From Oscillospiraceae bacterium (GTDB taxonomy: Bacteria > Bacillota > Clostridia > Oscillospirales > JAAYXM01): a stretch of DNA of 39,635 bases. This document shows positions 29,973 through 39,502 of the stretch, piece after piece. The notes under the pieces are model-generated. The model was not told where the DNA came from and ran no database searches. It saw only the letters and a list, made by a program, of their open reading frames with translations. The DNA lies in contig JAFQSU010000066.1 in the NCBI GenBank assembly GCA_017409405.1, forward strand, positions 1 through 39,635. Direction: 5' to 3'. Each line of letters begins with the position of its first letter. The first letter of the stretch is position 1. The position numbers were made by a program, and so were the translations under genes.

Positions 29973-32600
29973 TTACATTTCCTTGATAGCAGCCTGTGCA
30001 GCAGCAAGGCGTGCAATCGGAACGCGGAACGGTGAGCAGGAAACATAATCAAGACCGAGAGTGTGGCAGAACTCAACAGATGTCGGGTCGCCGCCATGTT
30101 CACCGCAGATACCGAGGTGAAGCTTCGGATTGACCGGCTTTGCAAGCTTGATGGCAGTGTCCATAAGCTTACCGACACCTGTCTGGTCAAGCTTTGCAAA
30201 CGGATCGTTCTCGAAAATCTTTGCATCATAGTATGCAGAGAGGAATTTGCCTGCGTCGTCACGTGAGAAGCCGTATGTCATCTGTGTGAGGTCGTTTGTA
30301 CCGAAGCAGAAGAAGTCAGCTTCCTTTGCGATGTCATCAGCAGTGAGAGCTGCACGCGGAATTTCAATCATTGTACCGACTTCGTATTCGAGGTTTGCGC
30401 CGGCAGCCTTGATTTCAGCATCAGCAACCTCGACAACAAAGTTCTTTACGTACTTAAGCTCTTTAAGCTCGCCGACAAGCGGAATCATGATTTCGGGCTT
30501 TACGTTCCAGTCAGCATGCTTTTTTTGTACGTTTATAGCAGCACGGATAACAGCAGCTGTCTGCATCTTTGCAATTTCCGGATAGGTAACTGCAAGACGG
30601 CAACCACGGTGACCCATCATCGGGTTGAACTCGTGGAGAGATTCAATGATTTCTTTGATTGTGGAAACATCCTTGCCCTGAGCCTTTGCAAGAGCAGCAA
30701 TGTCTTCATCTTCTGTCGGGACGAACTCGTGAAGCGGGGGATCGAGGAAGCGGATGCAAACCGGTGTACCTTCAAGAGCCTCAAAGAGAGCTTCAAAGTC
30801 AGCCTGCTGCATCGGGAGAATCTTTGCAAGAGCAGCTTCTCTTTCTTCAACGGTTTCTGAGCAAATCATTTCGCGGAAAGCACCGATTCTTTCCGGCTCG
30901 AAGAACATGTGTTCTGTACGGCAAAGACCAATGCCTTCGGCACCAAGCTCACGAGCCTTCTTTGCATCGCGCGGAGTGTCTGCGTTTGTGCGGACCTTGA
31001 GCTTTCTGTATTTGTCTGCCCAAGCCATGATACGACCGAATTCACCTGCGATAGAAGCGTCAACAGTCGGGATTATACCGTCGTAGATATTACCTGTAGA
31101 ACCGTCGATTGAGATATAGTCGCCTTCAGTGAAGGTCTTGCCTGCAAGCTCGAACTTCTTATTTTCTTCATCCATCTTTATCTCACCGCAACCGGAGACA
31201 CAGCATGTACCCATACCACGGGCAACAACAGCAGCGTGAGATGTCATGCCGCCGCGAACGGTGAGAATGCCCTGTGCAGCCTTCATACCGGTAATATCTT
31301 CCGGTGAAGTTTCAAGACGGACAAGAACTACCTTTTCGCCACGAGCCTTCCAAGCTTCGGCATCATCTGCTGTAAAGACGATTTTACCGCAAGCAGCACC
31401 CGGAGAAGCACCGAGACCCTTGCCAATAGGTGTAGCGGCCTTAAGTGCCTTTGCATCAAACTGGGGATGGAGAAGTGTGTCAAGGTTTCTCGGGTCAATC
31501 ATAAGAACAGCTTCCTGCTCTGTCTTCATGCCTTCGTCAACAAGGTCACATGCAATCTTGAGAGCAGCCTGAGCGGTTCTCTTACCGTTACGAGTCTGGA
31601 GCATATAAAGCTTTTCGTTTTCAACGGTAAACTCCATATCCTGCATATCATGATAGTGGTTTTCAAGTCTTTCACAAACAGCCTTGAACTCTGCAAATGC
31701 AGCAGGGAACTTCTGCTCCATTTCATCTATCTTCATCGGTGTACGAACACCTGCAACAACGTCTTCGCCCTGAGCATTTACAAGGAATTCACCCATGAGC
31801 TTCTTTTCGCCGGTTGCCGGGTCACGTGTGAATGCAACGCCGGTACCGCAGTTGTCACCCATGTTACCGAATGCCATCATCTGAACGTTAACGGCTGTAC
31901 CCCATGAGTAGGGAATATCGTTGTCACGGCGATATACGTTTGCTCTCGGGTTGTTCCATGAGCGGAAAACGGCTTTTACAGCGCCGATAAGCTGTTCCTT
32001 CGGGTCGGACGGGAAGTCAGCACCGATTTTTGACTTATACTCGGCCTTAAACTGAGTTGCAAGCTCCTTGAGGTCTTCTGCTGTGAGCTCGACGTCAGAG
32101 GTTACGCCCTTTTCTTCCTTCATCTTATCAATGAGCTGCTCGAAGTATTTCTTTCCGACTTCCATAACAACGTCGGAATACATCTGGATGAATCTTCTGT
32201 AGCAGTCCCATGCCCATCTGGGGTTGCCGGACTTCTTTGCCATAACCTCAACAACGTCGTCGTTGAGTCCGAGGTTGAGGATTGTGTCCATCATACCCGG
32301 CATTGAAGCACGGGCACCGGAACGTACGGAAACAAGAAGCGGATTTTCATTATCTCCGAACTTCTTTCCGCAGATTTCCTCAAGCTTTACAATATAATCG
32401 AAAATTTCACGCTCGATTTCAGGTGCAATCATTTCACCGTCATCATAGTAGCGAGTGCAGGCTTCTGTCGTTACAGTGAAGCCCTGGGGTACAGGCATTC
32501 CGAGACTTGTCATTTCTGCAAGGTTTGCACCCTTGCCGCCGAGAAGCTCGCGCATGCTTCCGTTACCCTCTGAGAACAGATACACATACTTAGTTCCCAT
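29973..32600 (-). CDS. ppdK: Pyruvate, phosphate dikinase
   Basis: The 875-residue enzyme interconverts ATP, pyruvate and Pi with AMP, PEP and PPi; in anaerobes it often runs in glycolysis or gluconeogenesis. It shows KYVYLFSEGNGSMRELLGGKGANLAEMT at the N-terminus, SVRSGARASMPGMMDT, the phosphohistidine segment GGMTSHAAVVARGMGTCCVSG, EGIGLCRTEHMFF, and a late FCFGTNDLTQMTYGFSRDD and CGEHGGDP. Length is normal. ATG 32600 gives the usual family N-terminus and follows AAAGGA; ATGs at 32606 and 32609 are close alternatives. It is monocistronic, converging on the radical SAM gene. Confidence 0.96.
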   Translation of the reverse strand: MGTKYVYLFSEGNGSMRELLGGKGANLAEMTSLGMPVPQGFTVTTEACTRYYDDGEMIAPEIEREIFDYIVKLEEICGKKFGDNENPLLVSVRSGARASMPGMMDTILNLGLNDDVVEVMAKKSGNPRWAWDCYRRFIQMYSDVVMEVGKKYFEQLIDKMKEEKGVTSDVELTAEDLKELATQFKAEYKSKIGADFPSDPKEQLIGAVKAVFRSWNNPRANVYRRDNDIPYSWGTAVNVQMMAFGNMGDNCGTGVAFTRDPATGEKKLMGEFLVNAQGEDVVAGVRTPMKIDEMEQKFPAAFAEFKAVCERLENHYHDMQDMEFTVENEKLYMLQTRNGKRTAQAALKIACDLVDEGMKTEQEAVLMIDPRNLDTLLHPQFDAKALKAATPIGKGLGASPGAACGKIVFTADDAEAWKARGEKVVLVRLETSPEDITGMKAAQGILTVRGGMTSHAAVVARGMGTCCVSGCGEIKMDEENKKFELAGKTFTEGDYISIDGSTGNIYDGIIPTVDASIAGEFGRIMAWADKYRKLKVRTNADTPRDAKKARELGAEGIGLCRTEHMFFEPERIGAFREMICSETVEEREAALAKILPMQQADFEALFEALEGTPVCIRFLDPPLHEFVPTEDEDIAALAKAQGKDVSTIKEIIESLHEFNPMMGHRGCRLAVTYPEIAKMQTAAVIRAAINVQKKHADWNVKPEIMIPLVGELKELKYVKNFVVEVADAEIKAAGANLEYEVGTMIEIPRAALTADDIAKEADFFCFGTNDLTQMTYGFSRDDAGKFLSAYYDAKIFENDPFAKLDQTGVGKLMDTAIKLAKPVNPKLHLGICGEHGGDPTSVEFCHTLGLDYVSCSPFRVPIARLAAAQAAIKEM

Positions 32601-32665
32601 AACCATCATTCCTTTCTTTTGTTTAGACCATAATAGTATAACATAAAACAAATCAAATTTCCACT

Positions 32666-32702
32666 AAAAAATACCTGCTTGACAAAAAAATCAAGCAGGT
32701 AT
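32666..32702 (-). terminator. Terminator after the D-Ala-D-Ala carboxypeptidase gene
   Basis: The arms ATACCTGCTTGA and TCAAGCAGGTAT enclose an eight-base A-rich loop. On the minus strand the stem is followed by five T; T-runs also follow on the plus strand, so it can act both ways. It separates dac from ppdK. Confidence 0.85.
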
Positions 32703-32705
32703 TTT

Positions 32706-33833
32706 TTATCTCATTAAGATTCCTGAAAGAATTTCTGTGAAAATGCCTGTTATTTCAAGGCGTTCCACTGTTTCGGTCGCGATAATCGGGACTTCGGAAA
32801 TTACGTTTCCTGAAGAAATAATCTTCAAAGTTCCGACTTTTTGTCCTTGCTGAACCGGCGCTTTTACATTTTCGGGGATATCTGTTTCGTGGACTATGTT
32901 GGATATGTTGCTTTTTTCTGCAAGAACGGACGGGGTGTTGCCGAAATCAACAATAACACTCTCTTTCTTACCGAGGACGACCGGCAGAGGCGAGAGCTCG
33001 GTATCGGTTGCGGCATTATATATTGTGTAGTTTGCAAAGCCGTAGTCTAAAAGCTTTGATGCGTCCGAAAATCTTTCTTTGCTCGACGGGGCTGCCAGGA
33101 TTGCTGCGATAAGCTCCATTCCGTCACGTTCTGCAGTTGCGGCGAGGCAGAACTTTGCGACAGAGGTTGAGCCTGTTTTTAAACCCGTTATGCCTTTGTA
33201 TGAGCGGATGAGCTTGTTGGTGTTTGCGAGTTGAAAAGCCCCGTCCCTAAGCGTATCCATCCAGATTGTTGTGTAGTTCTTTATAAGGTCGTGCTTTATA
33301 AGCTCGCGTGCCATCAAAGCAATATCGTGTGCGCTTGTTACATGACCGTCCACATCAAGTCCCGTACAGTTTTTAAAGCTCGTGTCGTTCATTCCGAGCT
33401 GTTTTGCACGCTCGTTCATAAGTCCGACAAAGCTCTCTTCGCTTCCTGCAATGTGCTCGGCAAGGGCAACGGCACTGTCGTTGCCTGATGCAATTACCGT
33501 AGCTTTAAGCATGTCATTGACAGACATCTGCTCACCGGGGGACAGAAAAACCTGTGAACCTCCCATGCCTGCCGCATGCTCACTTACGGAAACGGGGTCT
33601 TCAAGCGTTATTTTTCCCGAGTTTATTGCTTCAACAACCAGAAGCAGGGTCATTACCTTTGTTACGCTCGCCGGCGGTAATTGCTTGTGTTCATCCTTTG
33701 CAAAAAGAATATTGCCCGTTTCTTTTTCTATCAGTATCGCACACGGAGATACAAGCTCCGGCGGAGCAGGGGCTGCGAAAACAGAAGGAAAAAGAATTGT
33801 CAAGCACAATACAAAAATACATAAACGCTTCAC
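32706..33833 (-). CDS. D-alanyl-D-alanine carboxypeptidase (DacF/PBP5-like)
   Basis: The 375-residue exported protein trims the terminal D-Ala of peptidoglycan stem peptides. A signal peptide (LCIFVLCLTILFPSVFA) ends near residue 20. The serine peptidase S11 motifs are complete: PASVTKVM (Ser56, Lys59), SGN at 116-118, and LKTGSTS with KTG at 219-221. A C-terminal PBP5-type beta domain follows, and the end ITGIFTEILSGILMR may form a membrane-binding amphipathic helix. The start is GTG 33833 after GGAGGTG. Possible vegetative or sporulation (DacF) role cannot be separated by sequence alone. Confidence 0.93.
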   Translation of the reverse strand: MKRLCIFVLCLTILFPSVFAAPAPPELVSPCAILIEKETGNILFAKDEHKQLPPASVTKVMTLLLVVEAINSGKITLEDPVSVSEHAAGMGGSQVFLSPGEQMSVNDMLKATVIASGNDSAVALAEHIAGSEESFVGLMNERAKQLGMNDTSFKNCTGLDVDGHVTSAHDIALMARELIKHDLIKNYTTIWMDTLRDGAFQLANTNKLIRSYKGITGLKTGSTSVAKFCLAATAERDGMELIAAILAAPSSKERFSDASKLLDYGFANYTIYNAATDTELSPLPVVLGKKESVIVDFGNTPSVLAEKSNISNIVHETDIPENVKAPVQQGQKVGTLKIISSGNVISEVPIIATETVERLEITGIFTEILSGILMR

Positions 33834-33955
33834 TTTTGCACCTCCAAATTTATAAAAACCTGTTTAAGTGTATGTACCAATTCAGATATATATGTTGCCT
33901 GCGTGTACAAAATTTGAGGACTTGCATAGTATGTATTGAAAGGAATGAATGAATT

Positions 33956-34210
33956 TTGAACGGTATATTATTGACGTGCAGATCGGTGACATATGCGCAA
34001 AAAATGAAAAGGATGCTGGAAAATAACGGGATATCCGCAAGTATTGTTCGACCGGACATCAATCTGACAAAGGGAAGCTGTGCATATGCGGTAAATATAT
34101 CTCAGGTTTTTCTTCCTGAGGCGGTAAGTGTGTTGAGAAGCAATATGACACCTCCGATAAAGATAATTCTTATAGAGAGAAATAATTTGTACAGGGAGCT
34201 TCATTTATGA
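33956..34210 (+). CDS. DUF3343 protein (putative Se/S carrier-like)
   Basis: The 84-residue protein matches the DUF3343 pattern: GILLTCRSVTYAQKMKRMLENNGI, then IVRPDINLTKGSCAYAVNIS and an AVSVLR end. The single cysteines (C8 and C43 regions) fit a sulfur/selenium carrier-type role suggested for the family. The start is TTG 33956, eleven bases after AAAGGA, so translation may be weak. Its stop overlaps the desulfurase ATG (ATGA), which indicates coupled synthesis. Confidence 0.8.
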   Translation: MNGILLTCRSVTYAQKMKRMLENNGISASIVRPDINLTKGSCAYAVNISQVFLPEAVSVLRSNMTPPIKIILIERNNLYRELHL

Positions 34211-35343
34211 TATATCTGGATAATGCGGCAACTACACTTCAAAAACCGGCTCAGGTAAAGGAAGCGATGGTTGAGGCTTTTGAGAATTGCGCAAATTCGG
34301 GACGCGGCGGATACGGTAGTTCTTTGAAAGCAGCTGAGCATGTTTATCGGGCAAGAGAGCGGATAGCGACCCTGTTCGGTGTAGAGGACTGTCAGCAGAT
34401 AATTTTCACGTATAATGCAACGTATGCATTGAATATGGCAATAAAGGGAGTAGCAACACGCGGCAGTTGTATCATATCCGGATATGAACACAATTCTGTT
34501 GTAAGACCGCTCGCACAGCTGCGAAAAAACGGTATAAGCTGTTATGTCGCTCGAGGACGGCTTTTTGATCGGGAAGATATGATAAAAAAATTCACATCGC
34601 AGCTAAAGCGAAATACAAAACTTGCAGTTATGACTCATGTATCAAATGTTTTCGGATATATATTGCCGATTCGTGAAATTGATGAAATATGCTATAAAAA
34701 AGGAATAAAGCTTATTGTTGATGCTTCACAATCGGCAGGGAGTGTTCCTCTGAAAATGTCGGAACTTCGCGCGTGTGTATGTATATGTGCTCCGGGGCAT
34801 AAAGGCTTGTACGGACCTCAGGGGACAGGAATACTTGTGTGCAAAAACGGAGAAGAATTAAAAACAATTATCGAGGGTGGTACGGGCAGCATGTCTTCGG
34901 AAATGAGTCAGCCGGACTTTATGCCTGACAGACTCGAAAGCGGAACTCAGAATATACCGGGAATTGCAGGTCTCTCCGAGGGGGTTAATTATGTAAATAA
35001 CGTTGGTGTCGAAAAAATAGGAAAGCATGAAAAGAAGCTTATATCGTACCTTGCAAAAGAATTGTGCAAATGTAAAAGTGTGAAGGTGTATGCTGCGACG
35101 GATGAGAATTTGCAGGGCGGAGTGCTTTCATTCGGTTCCGATATGTTGAGTGCAGACGAAATTGCAAACAAACTATCCGAATTTGACATTGCGGTAAGGA
35201 GTGGGTTACACTGCTCTCCCGTAGCGCATGAAACCGTTGGAACACAAGGTGGAACGGTGCGTGTAAGTGTAAGTAACTTTACAACAGAAAATGACATTTT
35301 ATTCTTCCTTGAAAAAATTAAAAAAATACTGTCGGAAAAATAA
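34207..35343 (+). CDS. Cysteine desulfurase-like aminotransferase class V (EF2568 type)
   Basis: The 378-residue PLP enzyme has the cysteine desulfurase layout: MIYLDNAATTLQKP at the N-terminus, THVSNVFGYILPI, VDASQSAGSVPL, the PLP-binding Lys199 in CAPGHKGLYGPQGTG, and the active Cys336 in RSGLHCSPVAHETVGT. It best fits the EF2568-like subgroup, known from the selenium-dependent molybdenum hydroxylase cluster of Enterococcus. The DUF3343 partner fits as well. No selD, selA or molybdenum genes are visible in this window. It could also serve ordinary sulfur mobilisation. Confidence 0.88.
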   Translation: MIYLDNAATTLQKPAQVKEAMVEAFENCANSGRGGYGSSLKAAEHVYRARERIATLFGVEDCQQIIFTYNATYALNMAIKGVATRGSCIISGYEHNSVVRPLAQLRKNGISCYVARGRLFDREDMIKKFTSQLKRNTKLAVMTHVSNVFGYILPIREIDEICYKKGIKLIVDASQSAGSVPLKMSELRACVCICAPGHKGLYGPQGTGILVCKNGEELKTIIEGGTGSMSSEMSQPDFMPDRLESGTQNIPGIAGLSEGVNYVNNVGVEKIGKHEKKLISYLAKELCKCKSVKVYAATDENLQGGVLSFGSDMLSADEIANKLSEFDIAVRSGLHCSPVAHETVGTQGGTVRVSVSNFTTENDILFFLEKIKKILSEK

Positions 35344-35441
35344 TAAAAATTTTCTGTAAAAATCGCAAAAAAGTGTTTTCAAAACGGGGTCAAATATGGT
35401 ATTATTATATTACTAAGGAAGAAAGGCGGAAAGGTGAAGCG

Positions 35442-36302
35442 ATGGATGTTATCGGTCAGATAGGTAGATATTTAACTTTGTTTGGAATATGGGATGCGGT
35501 TGATATCCTGATTGTGGCGTATATTGTGTATAAGCTTATCGCCTTTTCCCGACGTACAAATGCAGGACAAGTTATCAAAGGAATAGTTCTTTTACTTCTC
35601 ATTGCACAGGTTTCAAGCCTGCTCGGTCTTAATCTGCTCAACTATTTACTTGTCAATACCATGCAGCTCGGCTTGCTTGCTTTGGTCGTTTTGTTTCAGC
35701 CTGAGCTTCGCAAGGCCTTTGAGCGTTTCGGTGTAAAGCTTTTTTCACAGTTCTCGTTTGACAGAACTGAAGATGTTTCAGAGCTTGAACACGCCATTTT
35801 ACAAACTGTTGATGCATGTAAGAACTTGTCATGGTCAAGAACCGGAGCTCTTATTGTTTTTGAACGTGAGCTCCTTCTTGATAATATAATAAGGACCGGA
35901 ACTGCTCTTGACTCGAAGGTGACATCAGAGCTTCTCAAAAATATTTTTTATCCCAAGGCTCCGTTGCATGACGGTGCGCTGATTATTCAGAAGGGGCGTA
36001 TCGCTGCTGCAGGCTGCATGCTTCCTCTTTCGGGCAATACAAGCCTCAGCAAACAGCTTGGAATGAGACACCGTGCCGGTGTTGGTATGAGTGAAAACTC
36101 TGATGCTGTTGTCGTGGTTGTTTCGGAGGAAACCGGTTCTGTATCTGTTGCTATCGGCGGAATGCTCAAACGCCATCTTGCTCCGGAAACTTTGGAAAAG
36201 CTCCTACGTAATGAGCTTATGCCCAAAAGTGAAGAAAGTAAGAGGAATAACGTTTTTACATACTTTTTCACTCATAAAAAAGTAAACCGGAATGAAGAAT
36301 GA
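35442..36302 (+). CDS. cdaA: Diadenylate cyclase CdaA
   Basis: The 286-residue enzyme makes cyclic di-AMP from two ATP at the membrane. Three N-terminal TM helices (about 14-33, 45-65, 68-86) are followed by a DisA_N cyclase domain with the catalytic DGA (177-179, in PLHDGALIIQ) and RHR (209-211, in GMRHRAGVG). ATG 35442 is chosen because GGAAAGGTG precedes it; the earlier frame is unconserved. Its stop lies 19 bases before the cdaR start, the conserved cdaA-cdaR pair. c-di-AMP controls potassium, osmolyte and wall homeostasis in Firmicutes. Confidence 0.96.
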   Translation: MDVIGQIGRYLTLFGIWDAVDILIVAYIVYKLIAFSRRTNAGQVIKGIVLLLLIAQVSSLLGLNLLNYLLVNTMQLGLLALVVLFQPELRKAFERFGVKLFSQFSFDRTEDVSELEHAILQTVDACKNLSWSRTGALIVFERELLLDNIIRTGTALDSKVTSELLKNIFYPKAPLHDGALIIQKGRIAAAGCMLPLSGNTSLSKQLGMRHRAGVGMSENSDAVVVVVSEETGSVSVAIGGMLKRHLAPETLEKLLRNELMPKSEESKRNNVFTYFFTHKKVNRNEE

Positions 36303-36321
36303 AAGGAAAGGTTTTTCTGAT

Positions 36322-37551
36322 ATGGCATGGTTAAAAAAACATGACGTTCTTTCAAAGGCAATAGCTGTTTTGGTTGCCGCGGTTCTCTGGTTTTATGTTG
36401 TAAGTGTAAATGATTTTGAAGAGAACTATAAAATTAAGAATATTGAGCCTTCTTTTTCCGGTGTAGAAGAGCTCATGACCTCTAAAAACCTTATGGTTGT
36501 TGGTGACTATGATGTTGATATTGAGGTTTCGGGTCGCCGTCGCGACATTCTCTCTTTAAACGAATCCGATATCAGGGTAGAGGTCGATATTTCAAAAATA
36601 TCGAGTGCCGGTACATATGAATTGCCGTATACCGTTACCTTGCCGTCAAGCTCGTATAAATTGAGAAGCAAAAATCCCCAAAAGCTGACCGTTAAGTTTG
36701 ATGAGGAAAATGTCAGCTTTGTGCCGGTAAGAATAGACACGGAAGGGCTGGCTTCTGACGGATATGTAGTTGATAAAAGCAATCTCACCGTTGTTCCTAA
36801 AGAACTGAAGCTTACAGGACTTTTGGAGGAAATAGAGAAAATTTCTTATGCAAAAGCCGACATTTCACAGAAAGATGTCAAAACAAATATAACGGGAAAT
36901 GTGCTGTATAACTTCTATGATGCAAACGGCAAGATTTTAAAAGTCACTTCGGTTACGGCAGATTATGAATCGCTAAATGTATCCATTCCCATACTGAAGA
37001 CAAAAGAGGTCCCGCTTTCTCTTGATATACAGGGCAACGATAATTTCAAGAAGTTTATCAATTATTCATTTGAGCCGAAAACCGTTCTGGTTGCAGGTGA
37101 AGAAAGTATAATTGAGCAGATGTCAAGCCTTGTTGCCGGAACCGTAAAAATTTCCGAGATATCATCCGGCTCCGAAAAATCTTTCACAATTACACCACCG
37201 GAGGGAGTTATCAATCTTAGCGGAGAGATAACCGCAACGGCGAAGATTAAGTTTGACGGATTGAGTAAAAAATCGGTTAATACAACTCTTATCGAACTGA
37301 TAAACACATATACGCTTCCTGCAGGGTACAAAATTAAACCCGTTACCACAAATATAAACGTCGAAATTCTCGGAACGGAAGAAACTCTGACAAAAGTGAA
37401 CAGCGGAAACGTCAGAGCGGTTTGCGATCTTCAATCAACAGTCCTCAGTCGCGGTACGCATCCTGTAAATGTTTCTATAATCGTTGACGGTGTTTCTGAC
37501 ACCGCTGTTGCAAATCCTGAAGATTACGTTATATATGTTGAGGTAAGCTGA
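36322..37551 (+). CDS. cdaR: YbbR-domain protein CdaR (regulator of CdaA)
   Basis: The 409-residue protein has one N-terminal TM helix (AIAVLVAAVLWFYVVSV) and an extracellular part of repeated YbbR domains, each with a V-x-G-x-x-x-x-I/V turn (for example VSGRRRDILSL, LTGLLEEIEK, VAGEESIIEQ, ILGTEETLTK). CdaR binds CdaA at the membrane and modulates it. ATG 36322 follows AAAGGAAAGG and gives the normal short N-terminus; the ATG at 36292 overlaps cdaA and has a weaker site. It is in operon with cdaA; DUF5685 gene starts seven bases after the stop. Confidence 0.92.
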   Translation: MAWLKKHDVLSKAIAVLVAAVLWFYVVSVNDFEENYKIKNIEPSFSGVEELMTSKNLMVVGDYDVDIEVSGRRRDILSLNESDIRVEVDISKISSAGTYELPYTVTLPSSSYKLRSKNPQKLTVKFDEENVSFVPVRIDTEGLASDGYVVDKSNLTVVPKELKLTGLLEEIEKISYAKADISQKDVKTNITGNVLYNFYDANGKILKVTSVTADYESLNVSIPILKTKEVPLSLDIQGNDNFKKFINYSFEPKTVLVAGEESIIEQMSSLVAGTVKISEISSGSEKSFTITPPEGVINLSGEITATAKIKFDGLSKKSVNTTLIELINTYTLPAGYKIKPVTTNINVEILGTEETLTKVNSGNVRAVCDLQSTVLSRGTHPVNVSIIVDGVSDTAVANPEDYVIYVEVS

Positions 37552-37558
37552 TATAATC

Positions 37559-38410
37559 ATGTTCGGATATATTCAACCGTTAAAGTGTGAACTTAAAGTA
37601 AAAGAATACGATTATTATCGCGCAGCATACTGCGGCTTGTGTAATGCTCTGCGTACACGTTGCGGTATCAAAGCGCGATTTATCGTTAACTATGACTTTG
37701 TTTTTCTCGCTCTTATTCTTGCATATGCGGATGATGACGTGGGAAAAATGTCTGAAAAACGATGTCCCGTGTGCCTGTCGGGAAGAAAATGTATTATATC
37801 AAAAGCATATGATAAAGCGGCTGATTTATCTGTAATTCTGACATATTTAAAACTGTGTGACAATGTGTCCGACAACAGTTTCTGGCCGGGCCTTGTTTAC
37901 GGAAGATTACCGAAACTGCTTCTGCGACATGCTTATAATAAGGCGTGCAGAGCTGTTCCGGGATATGCAGATGAAGCTGTCAGGTTGTATGATGAACTGT
38001 GCAGCTTTGAAAGAAATCGAGTTTCTTCTGTTGATGAGCCTGCCGATAAGTTCGGTCAAATGCTTTCTCTTGCTGCGGAAGGCGAAGATGACAAGGCAAG
38101 AATACTCAAGGTGATTTTTTATCATATAGGTCGCTTTGTTTATATTATTGACGCCCTCGACGATTACGAAAAAGATATAAAGCATAACGAATATAACCCG
38201 ATAGCTGAACGGTTTGACGTTCACGAGCCGAGTCTTCCGGATTCTGTTAAAGGCGAAGTTGCAGAGACGTTAAGACTTAGTATTCAAACTGTTTTAAGCT
38301 CCTTTGAGCTTCTGGGTAGGGGACAGAACGAAAATATATTGAGAAACATTATTGAACTCGGGATGGAATTTTCCATCAAAAGAGTTCTTAAAAAGGAGAA
38401 TAAAAAATGA
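37559..38410 (+). CDS. DUF5685 family protein
   Basis: The 283-residue protein matches the DUF5685 family of Clostridia. The N-terminus [36 protein letters not shown] has clustered cysteines, followed by [10 protein letters not shown], and the rest is mainly alpha-helical with [19 protein letters not shown] near residue 200, faintly like isoprenyl-synthase-type helices. Function is unknown; the cysteine pairs could bind metal. It is coupled to the J-domain gene by an ATGA overlap. Confidence 0.82.
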   Translation: MFGYIQPLKCELKVKEYDYYRAAYCGLCNALRTRCGIKARFIVNYDFVFLALILAYADDDVGKMSEKRCPVCLSGRKCIISKAYDKAADLSVILTYLKLCDNVSDNSFWPGLVYGRLPKLLLRHAYNKACRAVPGYADEAVRLYDELCSFERNRVSSVDEPADKFGQMLSLAAEGEDDKARILKVIFYHIGRFVYIIDALDDYEKDIKHNEYNPIAERFDVHEPSLPDSVKGEVAETLRLSIQTVLSSFELLGRGQNENILRNIIELGMEFSIKRVLKKENKK

Positions 38411-38970
38411 AGGATCCGTATTCTGTACTGGGTGTTTCTTCAAATGCTTCAACTGATGAAGTAAAAAGAGCGTACAGAGAACTCGCAAAAAAATATCACC
38501 CCGATAACTATATCAACAACCCTCTTGCCGATCTGGCGGAAGAGAAAATGAAGGAAATCAACGAGGCGTATGATGCCATTATAAAGGGAAGAACTTCATC
38601 TTCTTCGTATGGTGGTAATACCTCATCCTCGTACAGCAATTATTCGGGCTCCAAATATGCCGCTGTCTGTCAGGCAATTTATGAAAATAACATAGCTCTT
38701 GCAGAAAAGCTTCTCTCGGAAAGTCCGGTGCATGATGCCGAATGGAACTTTCTCATGGGAAGCGTGATGGTTAAAAAAGGATGGTTTGACAACGCAAGGT
38801 CATATTTCGCAAAAGCATATTCGATGGAACCGAATAACAGAGAATATGCTGAGGCTCTTAACCGTATGCGGTATTCCGGCAGCGGAGCGAACATGGGCGG
38901 TGCGATGCTAACTCCGTGCGATTGCTGTACCGGTCTTATGTGTGCAGATTGTTTGTGTGATTGTTGCTAG
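38407..38970 (+). CDS. J-domain protein with cysteine-rich C-terminus
   Basis: The 187-residue protein has an N-terminal J domain ([34 protein letters not shown] intact), then a Ser-rich linker, then a TPR-like pair ([44 protein letters not shown]). The end, after a Gly-rich turn, is [19 protein letters not shown] with eight cysteines in 17 residues. It lacks the DnaJ zinc and client domains, so it is a class III-type DnaK co-chaperone or a specialised helper, not DnaJ itself. It is coupled to the DUF5685 gene, which is also cysteine-rich. Confidence 0.85.
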   Translation: MKDPYSVLGVSSNASTDEVKRAYRELAKKYHPDNYINNPLADLAEEKMKEINEAYDAIIKGRTSSSSYGGNTSSSYSNYSGSKYAAVCQAIYENNIALAEKLLSESPVHDAEWNFLMGSVMVKKGWFDNARSYFAKAYSMEPNNREYAEALNRMRYSGSGANMGGAMLTPCDCCTGLMCADCLCDCC

Positions 38971-38983
38971 TCGGAGAGTTTAA

Positions 38984-39502
38984 ATGAGAAGTGACAAGGT
39001 AAAAAAACTTACACTATCTGCTGTTTTTGTTTCACTCTCGGTACTGCTCTGCGTTTTTGCATCTTTTTTTCCAACCTTATCATTGTGTATTATTGCGGTT
39101 TCGGGAATAGCTTCTGCCATTCTTTTGATTCATTGCGGCTACAAATACTCGATTCTTGCTTTTCTTGCATCTGCAGTGCTTGTTTTTTTGCTTGCACCTG
39201 ATAAAGAGTGCGCCGCATATTATATTATTCTGTTCGGACACTATCCGTCGCTTAAGACCTTTACGGAGAGAGTGACAAACAGAGTGACTGTATGGGCCGT
39301 TAAAATAGTCGAAGCAAATGTTCTTTTTGCAATTCTGTTTGCAGTTTCAACATATATTCTCGGTATTTATGATGCTGTAGGGAAGGGTGAAATTTTGATA
39401 ACGGCACTGGCTTTCAATGCCGCTTTCATTCTGTATGACATATGTCTCGGAAAAATAATGTTTCTTTATATTTCAAAATATTTGCAAAACGGCAGATTGT
39501 AG
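38984..39502 (+). CDS. Membrane protein of unknown function, 3' end cut by the IS
   Basis: The 172-residue frame has about five hydrophobic segments (AVFVSLSVLLCVFASFFPTL, ASAILLIHCGYKYSIL, FLASAVLVFLLAP and others) and a central polar loop FGHYPSLKTFTERVTN. No family is recognised with confidence. The stop codon TAG (39500-39502) lies within the terminal sequence of the right-hand IS, whose inner edge is at 39498, so the last codon and stop come from the IS. The natural C-terminus is therefore lost, though the predicted fold looks nearly complete. GGAGAG precedes ATG 38984, 13 bases after the J-domain gene. Confidence 0.65.
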   Translation: MRSDKVKKLTLSAVFVSLSVLLCVFASFFPTLSLCIIAVSGIASAILLIHCGYKYSILAFLASAVLVFLLAPDKECAAYYIILFGHYPSLKTFTERVTNRVTVWAVKIVEANVLFAILFAVSTYILGIYDAVGKGEILITALAFNAAFILYDICLGKIMFLYISKYLQNGRL

